Shown: positions 23,212 to 37,598, numbered from the stretch's first letter. The stretch: 64,000 nucleotides of DNA from Sporosarcina ureae (GCF_002109325.1 NZ_CP015348.1:151501-215500); one strand, 5' to 3'. Translations and numbers: made by a program. Notes: generated from the sequence alone by a model not told the origin.

Positions 23212-23567
23212 ACAAATCCACTCCTTTTCTTCATTTTGTCATAGTGGCGGCTCGATGTCTAAACATATGTAAAGACACCGTAACAGTCATTATTTTCTAC
23301 AAAGTTATAAATAAATAAAAACTATTCTAACATTTTATATAGGAAGTAAATGTAATTTATGTTGTTTTTATCGAAAAATAGAGGGCTATTTGAGAATCAT
23401 ATTAGCTAATTGAGAATTCTTAAGGATATTTTGATTAGTCATAAGATTTTCTTATGTGTACAGATAAATTATATGTATTTTACTATTGTTCTTTGGTATA
23501 CTAAGATGGAGTAGAGGAAAGATGTAAACTTTTCATCTTTCAGTACATAAAGGGAGGAAACAATAAA
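23212..23567. other. Regulatory upstream region of aconitase
   Basis: 355 AT-rich bases between the isochorismatase-family gene and aconitase. Apart from the CcpC-type box and the -10, only AT-rich short repeats are seen; the two flanking genes diverge here. Confidence 0.5.
23441..23502 (+). promoter_or_regulatory. Aconitase promoter with CcpC-type box
   Basis: ATAA-GATTTTC-TTAT (23441-23455) is exactly the ATAA-N7-TTAT dyad bound by CcpC upstream of citB in B. subtilis. A -10 TATACT lies at 23497-23502, which places the box near -60; the known box is near -66. An extra half-site ATAA at 23464-23467 follows. The -35 is poor (TGTATT), usual for a regulated promoter. CcpC represses in the absence of citrate. 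Confidence 0.7.
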
Positions 23568-26282
23568 ATGGCAAAAAGCAACTTGCATAATAGCCGTCAG
23601 TCTTTCACAGTAAACGACAAGACGTATAACTACTACCGTTTGAAAGCTTTAGAAGAAGCAGGACTAACAAAAGTATCTAAACTTCCTTATTCTGTAAGAG
23701 TATTACTAGAATCAGTACTTCGTCAACACGACGGATACGTAATCAAGGACGACCATGTTGAAGATTTAGCTAAATGGGGCACTGTACAAAACGCAGACGC
23801 TGAAGTTCCATTCAAACCTTCACGCGTAATTCTACAAGACTTCACAGGAGTTCCTGTTGTAGTAGACTTGGCTTCATTGCGTTCTGCAATGAATGAACTA
23901 GGTGGAGATCCAAACGAGATCAACCCTGAAATTCCAGTGGATCTAGTAATTGACCACTCGGTACAAGTAGATAGCTATGGTACGCCACAAGCTCTACAAA
24001 TGAACATGGAACTTGAATTCGAACGTAATGCTGAGCGTTACCAGTTCCTAAGCTGGGCACAAAAAGCATATGATAACTACCGTGCAGTACCACCTGCTAC
24101 AGGTATCGTTCACCAAGTAAACCTTGAATATCTTGCAAACGTTGTTCACGCTGTTGAAAACGAAGATGGATCATTCGAAACATACCCAGATACATTAGTT
24201 GGAACGGACTCCCACACAACAATGATCAACGGTATCGGCGTACTTGGATGGGGCGTTGGTGGTATCGAAGCTGAAGCAGGAATGCTTGGACAACCTTCAT
24301 ACTTCCCAATTCCAGAAGTTATCGGTGTAAAATTGGTTGGAGATCTTCCAGACGGAACAACTGCAACTGACTTAGCGCTTAAAGTAACTCAAATCCTTCG
24401 TGCACAAGGTGTTGTAGGTAAATTTGTTGAGTTCTTCGGCCCTGGCGTTTCTAAATTGCCACTTGCTGACCGTGCGACAATCGCAAACATGGCGCCTGAA
24501 TATGGGGCTACTTGTGGATTCTTCCCGGTTGACGAAGAGTCACTTAACTATATGCGCTTAACAGGCCGCGACGAAGAACACATTGCAGTAGTGAAGCAAT
24601 ACTTGATCGAAAACGATATGTTCTTCACTCCTGAAAAGGAAGAGCCGACATTCACTAAAGTTGTAGAAATCAACCTTAGCGATATCGCTGCAAACCTTTC
24701 AGGTCCAAAACGTCCACAAGACTTGATTCCATTGACTGAAATGCAACAGTCTTTCAAAGACGCAGTTGTAGCTCCAGAAGGAACACAAGGCTTTGGCTTA
24801 ACACCAAAAGAGCTTGAGAAAAAAGGCACAATTAAGTTCGAAGACGGACGTAAAGTTGAGCTTAAAACGGGTGACGTTGCGATCGCAGCTATCACTTCTT
24901 GTACAAACACATCTAACCCTTACGTAATGTTAGCGGCTGGATTGGTTGCGAAGAAGGCTGTTGAAAAAGGACTTACACCTCCTGCATACGTTAAAACTTC
25001 ATTGGCGCCAGGTTCAAAAGTTGTTACTGGCTACTTGAACGAATCAGGTCTATCTGAGTACTTAGATACAATCGGATTCAACACAGTTGGTTACGGATGT
25101 ACTACATGTATCGGTAACTCGGGTCCATTGCTTCCAGAGATCGAAAAAACAATTGGTGAAGAAGATCTTCTAGTTACATCTGTCCTTTCAGGTAACCGTA
25201 ACTTTGAAGGACGCGTACACCCATTCGTTAAAGCGAACTACTTGGCTTCACCTCCACTAGTTGTGGCATACGCATTAGCTGGAACAGTGAACATTGACTT
25301 CGCAAAAGATCCAATCGGAACGGATAAAGACGGTAAAGACGTATTCTTCAAGGACATCTGGCCTACTACACAAGAAGTCAACGATGTATTGAACGCTACA
25401 GTTACACCTGAATTGTTCCGTAAAGAATATGCTCGCGTATTCACTGAAAACGAAGCATGGAACGCAATTGAAACAACTGATGATTCTCTATACGATTTCG
25501 ATGAGTCTTCAACATATATTCAAAACCCACCGTTCTTCGAAAACCTTTCGAAAGAACCTGCGGACATCGAGCAGCTTAAAGGCTTGCGTGTAATCGGTAA
25601 GTTCGGTGATTCTATCACGACTGACCACATTTCACCTGCTGGCGCTATCGGTTTGAACACACCTGCTGGAATCTACTTGCGTGAAAATGGCGTTGAGCCA
25701 CGTAACTTCAACTCGTACGGTTCACGTCGTGGTAACCACGAAGTCATGATGCGCGGAACGTTTGCGAACATTCGTATTCGTAACCAAATCGCAGCTGGCA
25801 CTGAAGGTGGATTCACTACGTACTGGCCAAACAAAGAAGTTATGCCGATCTATGATGCAGCTATGAAGTATCAAGAAGACGGTACGGGTCTAGCTATCCT
25901 TGGTGGTAAAGACTACGGAATGGGTTCTTCACGTGACTGGGCAGCAAAAGGTACAAACTTGCTTGGTATCAAAACAGTTATCGTAGAAAGCTTCGAACGT
26001 ATTCACCGTTCTAACCTAGTGATGATGGGTGTACTTCCACTTCAGTTCATCAATGGTGAAAACGTTGAGTCTCTAGGCTTAACTGGTGAAGAAGAAATCT
26101 GTGTTAATATCGCTGAAGGCGTAAAACCACGTTCAATCCTTAAAGTAGTAGCGAAAGCTCCAGACGGCAAGGAAACTGAATTTGAAGTACTAGCACGTTT
26201 CGACTCTGAAGTTGAAGTGGACTACTACCGTCACGGCGGAATCCTTCAAATGGTTCTACGTAATAAATTAGCAGCAAAGTAA
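23568..26282 (+). CDS. citB: Aconitate hydratase AcnA (CitB)
   Basis: 904 residues, the usual length of AcnA/IRP-type aconitases. The [4Fe-4S] cysteines are in [14 protein letters not shown] and [14 protein letters not shown]. Active-site landmarks include [33 protein letters not shown] and [17 protein letters not shown]. It interconverts citrate and isocitrate in the cytoplasmic TCA cycle and, in Bacillus, also binds RNA when iron is low. GGGAGG precedes the ATG. Monocistronic with a perfect terminator. Codon use looks optimised, as expected of a highly expressed gene. Confidence 0.97.
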   Translation: MAKSNLHNSRQSFTVNDKTYNYYRLKALEEAGLTKVSKLPYSVRVLLESVLRQHDGYVIKDDHVEDLAKWGTVQNADAEVPFKPSRVILQDFTGVPVVVDLASLRSAMNELGGDPNEINPEIPVDLVIDHSVQVDSYGTPQALQMNMELEFERNAERYQFLSWAQKAYDNYRAVPPATGIVHQVNLEYLANVVHAVENEDGSFETYPDTLVGTDSHTTMINGIGVLGWGVGGIEAEAGMLGQPSYFPIPEVIGVKLVGDLPDGTTATDLALKVTQILRAQGVVGKFVEFFGPGVSKLPLADRATIANMAPEYGATCGFFPVDEESLNYMRLTGRDEEHIAVVKQYLIENDMFFTPEKEEPTFTKVVEINLSDIAANLSGPKRPQDLIPLTEMQQSFKDAVVAPEGTQGFGLTPKELEKKGTIKFEDGRKVELKTGDVAIAAITSCTNTSNPYVMLAAGLVAKKAVEKGLTPPAYVKTSLAPGSKVVTGYLNESGLSEYLDTIGFNTVGYGCTTCIGNSGPLLPEIEKTIGEEDLLVTSVLSGNRNFEGRVHPFVKANYLASPPLVVAYALAGTVNIDFAKDPIGTDKDGKDVFFKDIWPTTQEVNDVLNATVTPELFRKEYARVFTENEAWNAIETTDDSLYDFDESSTYIQNPPFFENLSKEPADIEQLKGLRVIGKFGDSITTDHISPAGAIGLNTPAGIYLRENGVEPRNFNSYGSRRGNHEVMMRGTFANIRIRNQIAAGTEGGFTTYWPNKEVMPIYDAAMKYQEDGTGLAILGGKDYGMGSSRDWAAKGTNLLGIKTVIVESFERIHRSNLVMMGVLPLQFINGENVESLGLTGEEEICVNIAEGVKPRSILKVVAKAPDGKETEFEVLARFDSEVEVDYYRHGGILQMVLRNKLAAK

Positions 26283-26297
26283 TAAGAAATAGATGAA

Positions 26298-26328
26298 GAT
26301 GCCCGGCTTAGCCGGGCATCTTTTTTTG
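26298..26328 (+). terminator. Terminator of aconitase
   Basis: Perfect 10-bp stem GATGCCCGGC / GCCGGGCATC with a 3-nt loop and a run of T. Confidence 0.95.
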
Positions 26329-26354
26329 CGTTTTCATCGGCTTAGTGAGGGCAA

Positions 26355-26497
26355 TCGCGGTTGCCGCTCATAGATTCGGTCGAGTGCTCATAGAAACGCG
26401 TAAGTGCTCTATGACGACCGTTAATCGCTCTATCAAGACCCCTAGTCGCTCATAGACACACGACAAGCGATCATAGAGACCCCGCAACCGCTCATAG
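26355..26497 (-). repeat. Array B of ~21-bp intergenic units (inverted)
   Basis: Read on the minus strand, seven units start at 26497, 26476, 26455, 26434, 26413, 26393 and 26373, with heads CTATGAGC, CTATGATC, CTATGAGC, GATAGAGC, CATAGAGC, CTATGAGC, CTATGAGC. The spacing (21, 21, 21, 21, 20, 20) is identical to array A. It lies 27 bp after the aconitase terminator. Confidence 0.85.
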
Positions 26498-26649
26498 CCT
26501 ACCACACATCACGCGTCTCATTTTATCTAAAGTTCACATAGCTAAAGAGTATAACTAAGTCAGTCACTAACTAATTTCTCCACATATCACAATGTCTATC
26601 ACAAGCAATCCACTTTCCCGTTCGCTATACTAGACCATGAGGTGATCAC
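26498..26649. other. Upstream region of yneP
   Basis: 150 bases between array B and the thioesterase gene. It should hold the yneP promoter. TTCGCTATACTAG (near 26620) gives a plausible -10 TATACT, but no good -35 is seen. Confidence 0.35.
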
Positions 26650-27074
26650 ATGTTTACCAGTGAAAAAGAAATTGAAGTACGCTACGCAGAAACCGATCAA
26701 ATGGGCGTCGTCTACCATGCCAACTACTTAGTTTGGATGGAAATTGGCCGTACCACGTTGATCAAAGACTTGGGATACGAATACGCACAGCTAGAGCGCG
26801 AAGGCTACCTATCGCCCGTGACGGAGCTGTCCGTGAAGTACAAGACGTCCATTACATACGGCGAGACCATTACAGTCAAAACATGGGTGGAGTCGCACGG
26901 CAAGCTCCGTACGGTTTACGGTTATGAAATCCTACACGCCGACGGATCGATTGCTGCAACAGCCGTTTCCGAGCACGTAGTAGTAAAAAAGACAGCTTCC
27001 GCCCAGTATCAATGCGTAAAATTCATCCGGAGTGGGACGCTATGTACACGAAGATTCAGCGAGTGGAAGGCTAA
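26650..27074 (+). pseudogene. yneP: yneP acyl-CoA thioesterase, frameshifted near the 3' end
   Basis: Hot-dog-fold thioesterase of the YbgC/4-hydroxybenzoyl-CoA type. VRYAETDQMGVVYHANYLVW carries the catalytic Asp. After VVVKK the frame goes wrong at a run of six A (26985-26990). One more A restores KDSFRPVSMRKIHPEWDAMY and the natural end at 27074, where TAATG couples it to yneQ. As written, the frame continues to 27090 with an unrelated 30-residue tail (146 residues). The catalytic region is intact, so the product may still fold. A sequencing error in the homopolymer is equally possible. Confidence 0.85.
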
Positions 27075-27391
27075 TGGCGTTCGGAATTGATCGACAGCAA
27101 TTAAGAGAGTGGAAGCATGCGGTAAAGTGTGGAGAAATAGCATTTTTGACACATTACTGGCTAGATGACCGTTTCCCAACCGTCAATACAGTCACAAAAG
27201 CAGGTTGCAGTGATGTCGAAAAGCTCATAAAGTGGGGAAAACAATACGGTTTGCAGCCTGAATGGATCCATGCACGCGAAGAATATCCACATTTCGACCT
27301 TCTAGGAGAGCGGCAAGTGGATATTTTGAAGCAAGAAGGGCAATTACACCAATTAACACGATTAAAAAATGGTAAGCATAACTCATTATAA
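27074..27391 (+). CDS. yneQ: YneQ-like protein
   Basis: 105 residues starting MAFGIDRQQLREWKHAVKCG, containing FLTHYWLDDRFP and VTKAGCSDVEKLIKWGKQYG. It matches the small YneQ family of Bacillales, of unknown function. The start overlaps the expected yneP stop (TAATG), which supports both this start and the interpretation of a yneP frameshift. Confidence 0.85.
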   Translation: MAFGIDRQQLREWKHAVKCGEIAFLTHYWLDDRFPTVNTVTKAGCSDVEKLIKWGKQYGLQPEWIHAREEYPHFDLLGERQVDILKQEGQLHQLTRLKNGKHNSL

Positions 27392-27412
27392 GAGTTGTGC
27401 TTACCATTTTAA
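27365..27412. terminator. Bidirectional terminator
   Basis: AAAATGGTAAGCATAACTC / GAGTTGTGCTTACCATTTT, a nearly perfect 19-bp stem flanked by A- and T-runs between convergent yneQ and yneR. It includes the end of yneQ. Confidence 0.85.
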
Positions 27413-27706
27413 TTATGCTACGTGATAGTCAAAGGCTATTTCGTCAGTTGATGAGTTCATATCGATATACAAATCATGCCCATCAAAGAACCAAACATCG
27501 TGTTCTTCTACATAATAATGAACACCATTTATGACGTTTTCGAACGCTAATTCGTCAGGATCTTCTTTCGTAAGCCCCATGGAGAAACCTTCGTGTAACT
27601 TACTAGAGCCACCATAACGTGCGTAAAACTTTATATAATCGCCTGAAGAAACATCCATTTCTTCTTCAAACCACTGTATTGCTTGTTCGGACAGGTGAAT
27701 TTTCAT
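27413..27706 (-). CDS. yneR: HesB-like protein YneR
   Basis: 97 residues of the HesB/IscA-like fold: MKIHLSEQAIQWFEEEMDV, then YGGSSKLHEGFSMGLTKEDP and a C-terminal DLYIDMNSSTDEIAFDYHV. It has none of the three cysteines of real A-type Fe-S carriers, so it should not carry an iron-sulfur cluster. Role unknown. AAAGGATG precedes the ATG. Downstream of plsY on the same strand with a 28-bp gap. Confidence 0.85.
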   Translation of the reverse strand: MKIHLSEQAIQWFEEEMDVSSGDYIKFYARYGGSSKLHEGFSMGLTKEDPDELAFENVINGVHYYVEEHDVWFFDGHDLYIDMNSSTDEIAFDYHVA

Positions 27707-27734
27707 GCCGTAAACATCCTTTCCAGTAGAGTAC

Positions 27735-28337
27735 CTATAGCCATTTCACTTTCGGTTCAGTTCCGTTTTTAATTCGACTAATATTATCGCGGTGACGGTA
27801 AAAAATGAAGAAGCCCATCAGTGAGACGACTAAAAATAAATACAGGTCGCCGCCCATAAAATAATAAATGAGACAGTAAATCGGTCCCAATACGGATACG
27901 ATGATGGATGTTAACGATACCATCTTCGTTAGTTTTAACGCAATCAAAAACGTAATGACGACCAATAAAAATATAGGCCAATTATAGCCAAGTAATACAC
28001 CACCTGAAGTGGCAACTGCTTTTCCGCCTCGAAGTCCTGCGAAAATAGGGAAGATGTGGCCGAGCACTGCAACGATTCCAAGAAGTAATGGATGAATCGC
28101 TGTGTCGTGGAAAAATGGTACTAGCGGCAAGAGGACGGCTGCTGTTCCTTTGAGAATATCTAGCAATGTCACGACGATGCCGGCTTTTTTCCCGAGCACG
28201 CGAAATGTATTTGTTGCCCCCATGTTTCCACTGCCATGCTGTCTAACGTCAGTTCCATAAAAAAGCTTGCCGATCCATAGTGCGGAAGGGATCGAACCGA
28301 GCAAATAGGCTGCCAGAATGATCAAGTAATTTTCCAT
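27735..28337 (-). CDS. plsY: Acyl-phosphate:glycerol-3-phosphate acyltransferase PlsY
   Basis: 200 residues, about five membrane spans, with the three PlsY motifs: GSIPSALWIGKLF with GSGNMGATNTFRVLGKK, GHIFPIFAGLRGGKAVATSG, and FIFYRHRDNISRIKNGTEPK at the C-terminus. It makes 1-acylglycerol-3-phosphate from acyl-phosphate, the first step of phospholipid synthesis. AAAGGGG precedes the ATG. Divergent from parE, as in B. subtilis. Confidence 0.95.
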   Translation of the reverse strand: MENYLIILAAYLLGSIPSALWIGKLFYGTDVRQHGSGNMGATNTFRVLGKKAGIVVTLLDILKGTAAVLLPLVPFFHDTAIHPLLLGIVAVLGHIFPIFAGLRGGKAVATSGGVLLGYNWPIFLLVVITFLIALKLTKMVSLTSIIVSVLGPIYCLIYYFMGGDLYLFLVVSLMGFFIFYRHRDNISRIKNGTEPKVKWL

Positions 28338-28520
28338 AGTGAACCCCTTTATGCATGATAAAATATTTTAGTATAAGTGTAGCAGATGCATAAGTTCTGG
28401 ACAATAATAGAATTCTAGAGGAAGATGAAGAATAGACGAAAAGCGGAATTTCCGTTTAAATCGTTCAGAACGTTGTCACGGTTTGCTCGTTGCATTCCGT
28501 ACATTTCTTCTATACAATAG

Positions 28521-33007
<4,487 letters not shown>

Positions 33008-33020
33008 GTTTCATAAACAT

Positions 33021-33069
33021 AGAGTTGTCCGCTAGTCGTTATATCCGACTGGCTGGGCAGCTCTTTTTT
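33021..33069 (+). terminator. Terminator of parEC
   Basis: AGAGTTGTCCGCTAGTCG / CGACTGGCTGGGCAGCTCT interrupted stem followed by TTTTTT. Confidence 0.75.
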
Positions 33070-33342
33070 GCGTTCCATACAGGAAAAAAGCGGTGATCTT
33101 TCTTCCATGTCGTGGTGATCTCGCATAGAAGTCGGGTGTATCTATTCTAGTCAGAAAATAATGAGAATGAAAAACACTGTATTCCCAATGCTTCATCAGG
33201 ACGTCTTCAAACTTATCCAGTGCTAATAACATTAATTACTTAATCTCAAAAAAGTAAAAATAGTAAAAGACAGGCTTTGCTATGATTTGATACAAGTTAG
33301 ACAAACAACTAGCAGATATGAGAGTGGAGAGGTGAAGAGTAT
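33070..33342. other. Upstream region of the catabolic cluster
   Basis: 270 bases with no gene. A promoter for the 12-kb cluster should lie here. TATGAT (near 33281) is a possible -10 without a good -35. No cre site or strong operator palindrome is seen. Confidence 0.4.
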
Positions 33343-35493
33343 ATGAAATTGATAAATGAAGAGGTTGTATCGAACTTAGAATTGGATCCATTATTCCATC
33401 CACGTACGATTGCGGTTTTAGGAACTTCCGAGAATCCAAATAAAATTGGATACTTGCAGCTAAAGGCGCTACTTGACGGAGGGTTTGCAGGAGATATTTA
33501 CCCGATCCATCGCAGTGCGCAGCAAATTGCAGATTTGACGTGTTACCCAAGTGTTAAGGATGTACCGAATACAGTAGATTTAGCTATTCTCTGTGTGGGG
33601 ATCGACCAAGTGGAAAAATGTTTGATCGAGTGCGGTGAAAGCGGTGTCAAAGCGGCAATCGTCTTCGCTTCAGGCTATTCCGAAATTGGGGAAGCGGGTC
33701 TAGTAGCTCAACAACGTCTAAAAGACATTTCCGACAAGTACAATATCCGCATTATCGGACCGAACTGTGTCGGCTTACTCAATACAACGAATGGGTTGAT
33801 GGGAACTTTCTCGCCAGGATTGACGAATATGCCGTTGAATAAAAAGCGTGAAGCAGGCTTCGTCACACAAAGTGGAGCGTTCGGCGTGTTGACGTATATC
33901 GCCGCTGCCCAGCAAGGTTTAACGTTCAACTATTTTGTCAGTGTTGGTAATGAAGCTGACGTAGGCTTTGCGGACGTCATGGAATACATGCTGCATGACC
34001 CGAACACGACAATCGCAACCGGCTATCTCGAAGGAGAGAAAAATCCTGAGAAGTTACGCAAGCTAGCGAAATTCGCACTCGAGATCAACAAACCAATGGT
34101 CATCATGAAATCAGGACGAAGCAGTGCAGGCAGTCGAGCCGCAGCGTCTCACACAGGTTCACTAGCGGGTGCCGATCAAGTATATGACGGATTCTTCAAA
34201 CAAACCGGTATTGTTCGAGTGGAAGATTACGTAGACATTATTTCTTTCTCTAAGCTATTCATGTCGAAGAAGACACCGAAAGGAAGAAATGCGGTCATCA
34301 TTACGAGCTCCGGCGGAAGAGGAATCAACGAAGCCGATCGCTGTGAATCATACGGGTTGAACATTCATCCGCTAAGCGATCAAGTGAAAAAAGAAATCGA
34401 GAAAAACATTCCTAGTTATGCAAGCGCTTCCAACCCGATTGATCTGACTGCAGCGGCATCGATTACTCATCCCGAGCTATTTATTGAACCATTGAAAGTG
34501 CTCGTCAACGATCCCGACACAGACATCATCATCTTCTCCGAATTCCCAATGGGCTGGGATGAAAACACGCCCGAGTTACAAGAATTTGTGCAGCTTTGCG
34601 AGAACTCCGATAAGTTCGTTCTAGTGACGACATTCCCACTTGAAGGCATGTCCGTTCCTAAAGGTGTCGGTTATTTAGAAGATCACGGTATCGCGTTCGT
34701 TAGAGGTGATATGAACCCGATCCGCTCACTTGCCAAGCTCGTTGAATATAGAGAAACCTACGAGAAAGCTAAAGAACAGCGAATGCAAGCGGAACCTAAG
34801 AAAATCAATAAAAAGAATATCCGCCACTTATTACTAGAAAACCAGACGTTAAGTGAGTCGCAGTCAAGCGAAATCTTGAACGAATACGGAATTCGGACAG
34901 CAAAACGCGCAATCGCACAATCTGCTGAAGAAGCGGTACGGTTTGCGGACAATATCGGCTATCCTGTCGTGTTGAAAATCGATTCACCTGACATTCCGCA
35001 TAAGACGGAAGTAGACGGTATTCGCTTGAACGTACAAAACGCGGAAGAAGTCAGAAAAGCGTATGACGAAGTGTATCAAAATGCTACACGAAACTGTCCA
35101 ACCGCCACTATTCACGGTGTGTCCATACAAGAAATGTTAGCTGAAGGCGTGGAGGTCATTGTAGGCGTTACGAATGATCCGACATTCGGTCCGGTTATCA
35201 TGTTCGGTCTCGGTGGTGTATTCGTTGAAGTGTTCAAAGATGTATCATTCCGCGTCGCACCGATCACGAGACAAGATGCGATCGACAAAATGGAAAGTCT
35301 CAAAGGCTATGAACTATTAAAAGGTGTACGAAATAAAAAGCCCGTCGACCGAGAAGCAATCATCGACGTGTTGCTGAAAGTGTCCGAATTGATTCAAGAT
35401 TATCCGAATGAAATACAGGAAATCGATATCAATCCGCTCATCGTGTACGAAAACGGCATTGTAGCGGCAGATGCATTGATTATTACAAAGTAA
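33343..35493 (+). CDS. ADP-forming acyl-CoA ligase (acetate-CoA ligase family)
   Basis: 716 residues: CoA-binding Rossmann domain (15-140, FHPRTIAVLGTSENPNKIGY), succinyl-CoA-synthetase-like domains with the phospho-His in AASHTGSLAGADQ (near 269), and a C-terminal ATP-grasp domain (about 490-716, GYPVVLKIDSPDIPHKTEVD, EIDINPLIVYENGIVAAD). This single-chain alpha-beta fusion activates carboxylic acids with ATP to acyl-CoA, ADP and phosphate. First gene of the catabolic cluster, so it probably activates the substrate. Bacterial degradation clusters more often use AMP-forming ligases. Confidence 0.92.
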   Translation: MKLINEEVVSNLELDPLFHPRTIAVLGTSENPNKIGYLQLKALLDGGFAGDIYPIHRSAQQIADLTCYPSVKDVPNTVDLAILCVGIDQVEKCLIECGESGVKAAIVFASGYSEIGEAGLVAQQRLKDISDKYNIRIIGPNCVGLLNTTNGLMGTFSPGLTNMPLNKKREAGFVTQSGAFGVLTYIAAAQQGLTFNYFVSVGNEADVGFADVMEYMLHDPNTTIATGYLEGEKNPEKLRKLAKFALEINKPMVIMKSGRSSAGSRAAASHTGSLAGADQVYDGFFKQTGIVRVEDYVDIISFSKLFMSKKTPKGRNAVIITSSGGRGINEADRCESYGLNIHPLSDQVKKEIEKNIPSYASASNPIDLTAAASITHPELFIEPLKVLVNDPDTDIIIFSEFPMGWDENTPELQEFVQLCENSDKFVLVTTFPLEGMSVPKGVGYLEDHGIAFVRGDMNPIRSLAKLVEYRETYEKAKEQRMQAEPKKINKKNIRHLLLENQTLSESQSSEILNEYGIRTAKRAIAQSAEEAVRFADNIGYPVVLKIDSPDIPHKTEVDGIRLNVQNAEEVRKAYDEVYQNATRNCPTATIHGVSIQEMLAEGVEVIVGVTNDPTFGPVIMFGLGGVFVEVFKDVSFRVAPITRQDAIDKMESLKGYELLKGVRNKKPVDREAIIDVLLKVSELIQDYPNEIQEIDINPLIVYENGIVAADALIITK

Positions 35494-35512
35494 CTCATGA
35501 GGAGGATGGAAA

Positions 35513-35956
35513 ATGGACTTAGATCAAAATGTCATTGGCTTAACGAGTAATGAATACGTCTTTGAAGTAGAACGACGACATGTCGGTCAATTCGCTGCGG
35601 CGATTGGCGACGATCATCCACTTTATACAGACGAAGAGTACGCCAAGCAATCGGCTTACGCAGGACTGATAGTACCGCCGACATTCCCGATCGCGATGAA
35701 TGACGGCGAGACGGAAATGCCACTCGATCTCGACCAGCGCAGAATGTTGCACGGCGAGCAGGAATTCCTGTACTACAAGCCAATCCGCATTGGAGACCGA
35801 CTGCGTTGCCAGATCAAAGTAAGCGATCTGTATGACAAAGAAGGCAAAAGCGGAAAGATGCAGTTTTTGAAGCTCGATACGGAAATGAAAGATGAAACGG
35901 GCGAACTTGTTTGTATTAGCCGCATGAATATCGTCTATCGCTCACTAGCGAACTAA
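35513..35956 (+). CDS. MaoC-type hydratase subunit (FAS1-like N-terminal domain)
   Basis: 147 residues of the MaoC_dehydrat_N hot-dog domain: ERRHVGQFAAAIGDDHPLYT, GLIVPPTFPIAMNDGE, GEQEFLYYKPIRIGDRLRCQ. This half lacks the catalytic Asp-His signature and normally pairs with a second MaoC subunit, here the next gene. Together they should hydrate an enoyl-CoA, as ChsH1/ChsH2 or HadAB. AGGAGG precedes the ATG; 15 bp from its stop to the partner's start. Confidence 0.85.
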   Translation: MDLDQNVIGLTSNEYVFEVERRHVGQFAAAIGDDHPLYTDEEYAKQSAYAGLIVPPTFPIAMNDGETEMPLDLDQRRMLHGEQEFLYYKPIRIGDRLRCQIKVSDLYDKEGKSGKMQFLKLDTEMKDETGELVCISRMNIVYRSLAN

Positions 35957-35970
35957 TGGAGGGACCTCAT

Positions 35971-36396
35971 ATGATCAAAGATTGGGTGTTGGAAGAACTA
36001 ACTGTAGATCAGAAACTTGAACCGATGGTGAAGCCACCGATTACGAAAGTACAGCTCGCCCAATATGCAGGTGCATCCGGAGATTTTAACACGTTGCACC
36101 TCGACGATGACTTCGCAAAAAAAATCGGCATGGACGGTGTCATTGCACACGGTATGCTCGTAATGGGTTTCCTTGGTGAGTACGTCATGAAAATTGCCGG
36201 CCAGGAAGCACGCGTCGCAAATTTAAAAATGCGTTTCGGCAAAATGACAGTACCAGGTGACGAAATTCGTTGCTCAGGTGTAGTGGAACGAACATACGAA
36301 GAAGAGGGCAAGCGATGTATCGCGCTTGAACTGACTGCCGAGAAAGTATCCGGAGAAGTCGTCGGATCAGGGAGCGCCATCTTGCAATTAACGTAA
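35971..36396 (+). CDS. MaoC-type enoyl-CoA hydratase, catalytic subunit
   Basis: 141 residues, hot-dog fold with the hydratase signature YAGASGDFNTLHLDDDFAKK (catalytic Asp and His) and GVIAHGMLVMGFLGEYV. The ATG at 35971 is chosen because GGAGGG lies 8 nt upstream; the in-frame ATG at 35956 overlaps that site and the previous stop. Expected to add water to the alpha,beta-double bond made by the acyl-CoA dehydrogenase pair downstream. Confidence 0.9.
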   Translation: MIKDWVLEELTVDQKLEPMVKPPITKVQLAQYAGASGDFNTLHLDDDFAKKIGMDGVIAHGMLVMGFLGEYVMKIAGQEARVANLKMRFGKMTVPGDEIRCSGVVERTYEEEGKRCIALELTAEKVSGEVVGSGSAILQLT

Positions 36397-36426
36397 AAGC
36401 TATCGTGAAATAGGAGGAATATGACT

Positions 36427-37587
36427 ATGGGAACTATTAAAGACCGCTACGCCATTGTAGGCGTAGGAGAGAGCGAACGCTCAAGAAAATCGGGAACAAC
36501 GCCTCTTCATTTAGCACTCGATGCTGCAAGAGTCGCGATAAAAGATGCAGGTTTGAAAGCGACGGACATCGACGGATTCATGAACTATAACGAAGGAGAT
36601 TCTTGTACTTCCCATCAACTGGCAACGTATCTCGGTGTACGACCGAAATACGTCAAAGATATCCAAGGTGGCGGAGCGAGTACTGAGATGCTGATTGCGG
36701 ATGCCGTGGCGCTCATTGAAGCGGGGCAGCTCAATACCGTATTGATCTATCGTTCATTAAACGGAAGCTCAGGAACACGTGTAGGACGCGGCTATGACCC
36801 AGATATGCTTCAAGGTGCACTGGCTGGCGGGAGCTTCGTCATTCCGTATGGTTCAGCGAGTCCGTCACAATGGTTCGGTATGTATGCGACGCGTCACATG
36901 CATGAAACGGGTATTACGAAAGAGCATCTCGGACATGTGTGCTTGAGTTTCTATGAGCATGCACAGCGTAATCCAAAAGCTTTCTTACACGGTAAGCCGT
37001 TAACGATGGAAACATATCTTGCTACACCGGATATTAGTTCGCCATTTAATATCCATGATTCGTGCCTCGAGCTAGATGAAGGCAATGCGATCATCGTGAC
37101 GTCTGCAGAAAAAGCGAAAGACTGCACGTCAAAACCCGTCTATATTATGGGAATGTCCGCACGCCAATGTCATCCGCACGTACACTACTGGAATGACATC
37201 GACCAAGTCGCTTCGGATTATGTAGCGAAAGAACTTTATGAAAATGCGGGTGTAACTCCAGACGATATCGACGTGGCGTCGATCTATGACTGTTTCAGCT
37301 GGGTCGTAATGCGCCAGCTTGAAGCCTATGGGTTCGCAAAGCGAGGAGAAGTAGGAGATTTTGTTGCAGAAGGTAATTTGAAGATTGGCGGAAAATTGCC
37401 AACTAACACAGCGGGTGGCATGTTATCCGAAGGCTATACGCACGGAATGAATAATGCGATTGAAATCGTTAGACAGCTGCGCCACGACTATGAAGGAACC
37501 GACCGCCAAGTAGAAGATTGCAAGATCGGTATTTGTACCGGTTGGGCTGGACCGGATATTGCAGGCGCTATGATCTTACGAAACTAG
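36427..37587 (+). CDS. Thiolase-like protein lacking the usual thiolase residues (Ltp2/SCP2-thiolase-like)
   Basis: 386 residues of the thiolase superfamily. Where thiolases have the nucleophilic Cys, the sequence reads DIQGGGASTEM. The GHPxG histidine motif is replaced by NTAGGMLSEGYTHGMN, with Tyr. These changes mark the lipid-transfer/Ltp2 group, whose members cleave beta-hydroxyacyl-CoA by retro-aldol chemistry with a DUF35 partner, which is the next gene. Start ATG 36427 is 9 nt from AGGAGG; ATG 36421 is too close. Aldolase activity is inferred. Confidence 0.85.
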   Translation: MGTIKDRYAIVGVGESERSRKSGTTPLHLALDAARVAIKDAGLKATDIDGFMNYNEGDSCTSHQLATYLGVRPKYVKDIQGGGASTEMLIADAVALIEAGQLNTVLIYRSLNGSSGTRVGRGYDPDMLQGALAGGSFVIPYGSASPSQWFGMYATRHMHETGITKEHLGHVCLSFYEHAQRNPKAFLHGKPLTMETYLATPDISSPFNIHDSCLELDEGNAIIVTSAEKAKDCTSKPVYIMGMSARQCHPHVHYWNDIDQVASDYVAKELYENAGVTPDDIDVASIYDCFSWVVMRQLEAYGFAKRGEVGDFVAEGNLKIGGKLPTNTAGGMLSEGYTHGMNNAIEIVRQLRHDYEGTDRQVEDCKIGICTGWAGPDIAGAMILRN

Positions 37588-37598
37588 GAGGAATCACT

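Noticed and set aside
27032..27073. Longer start for yneQ
   Set aside because: The upstream part overlaps the correct yneP frame and is not conserved-looking; the TAATG overlap gives the natural start.
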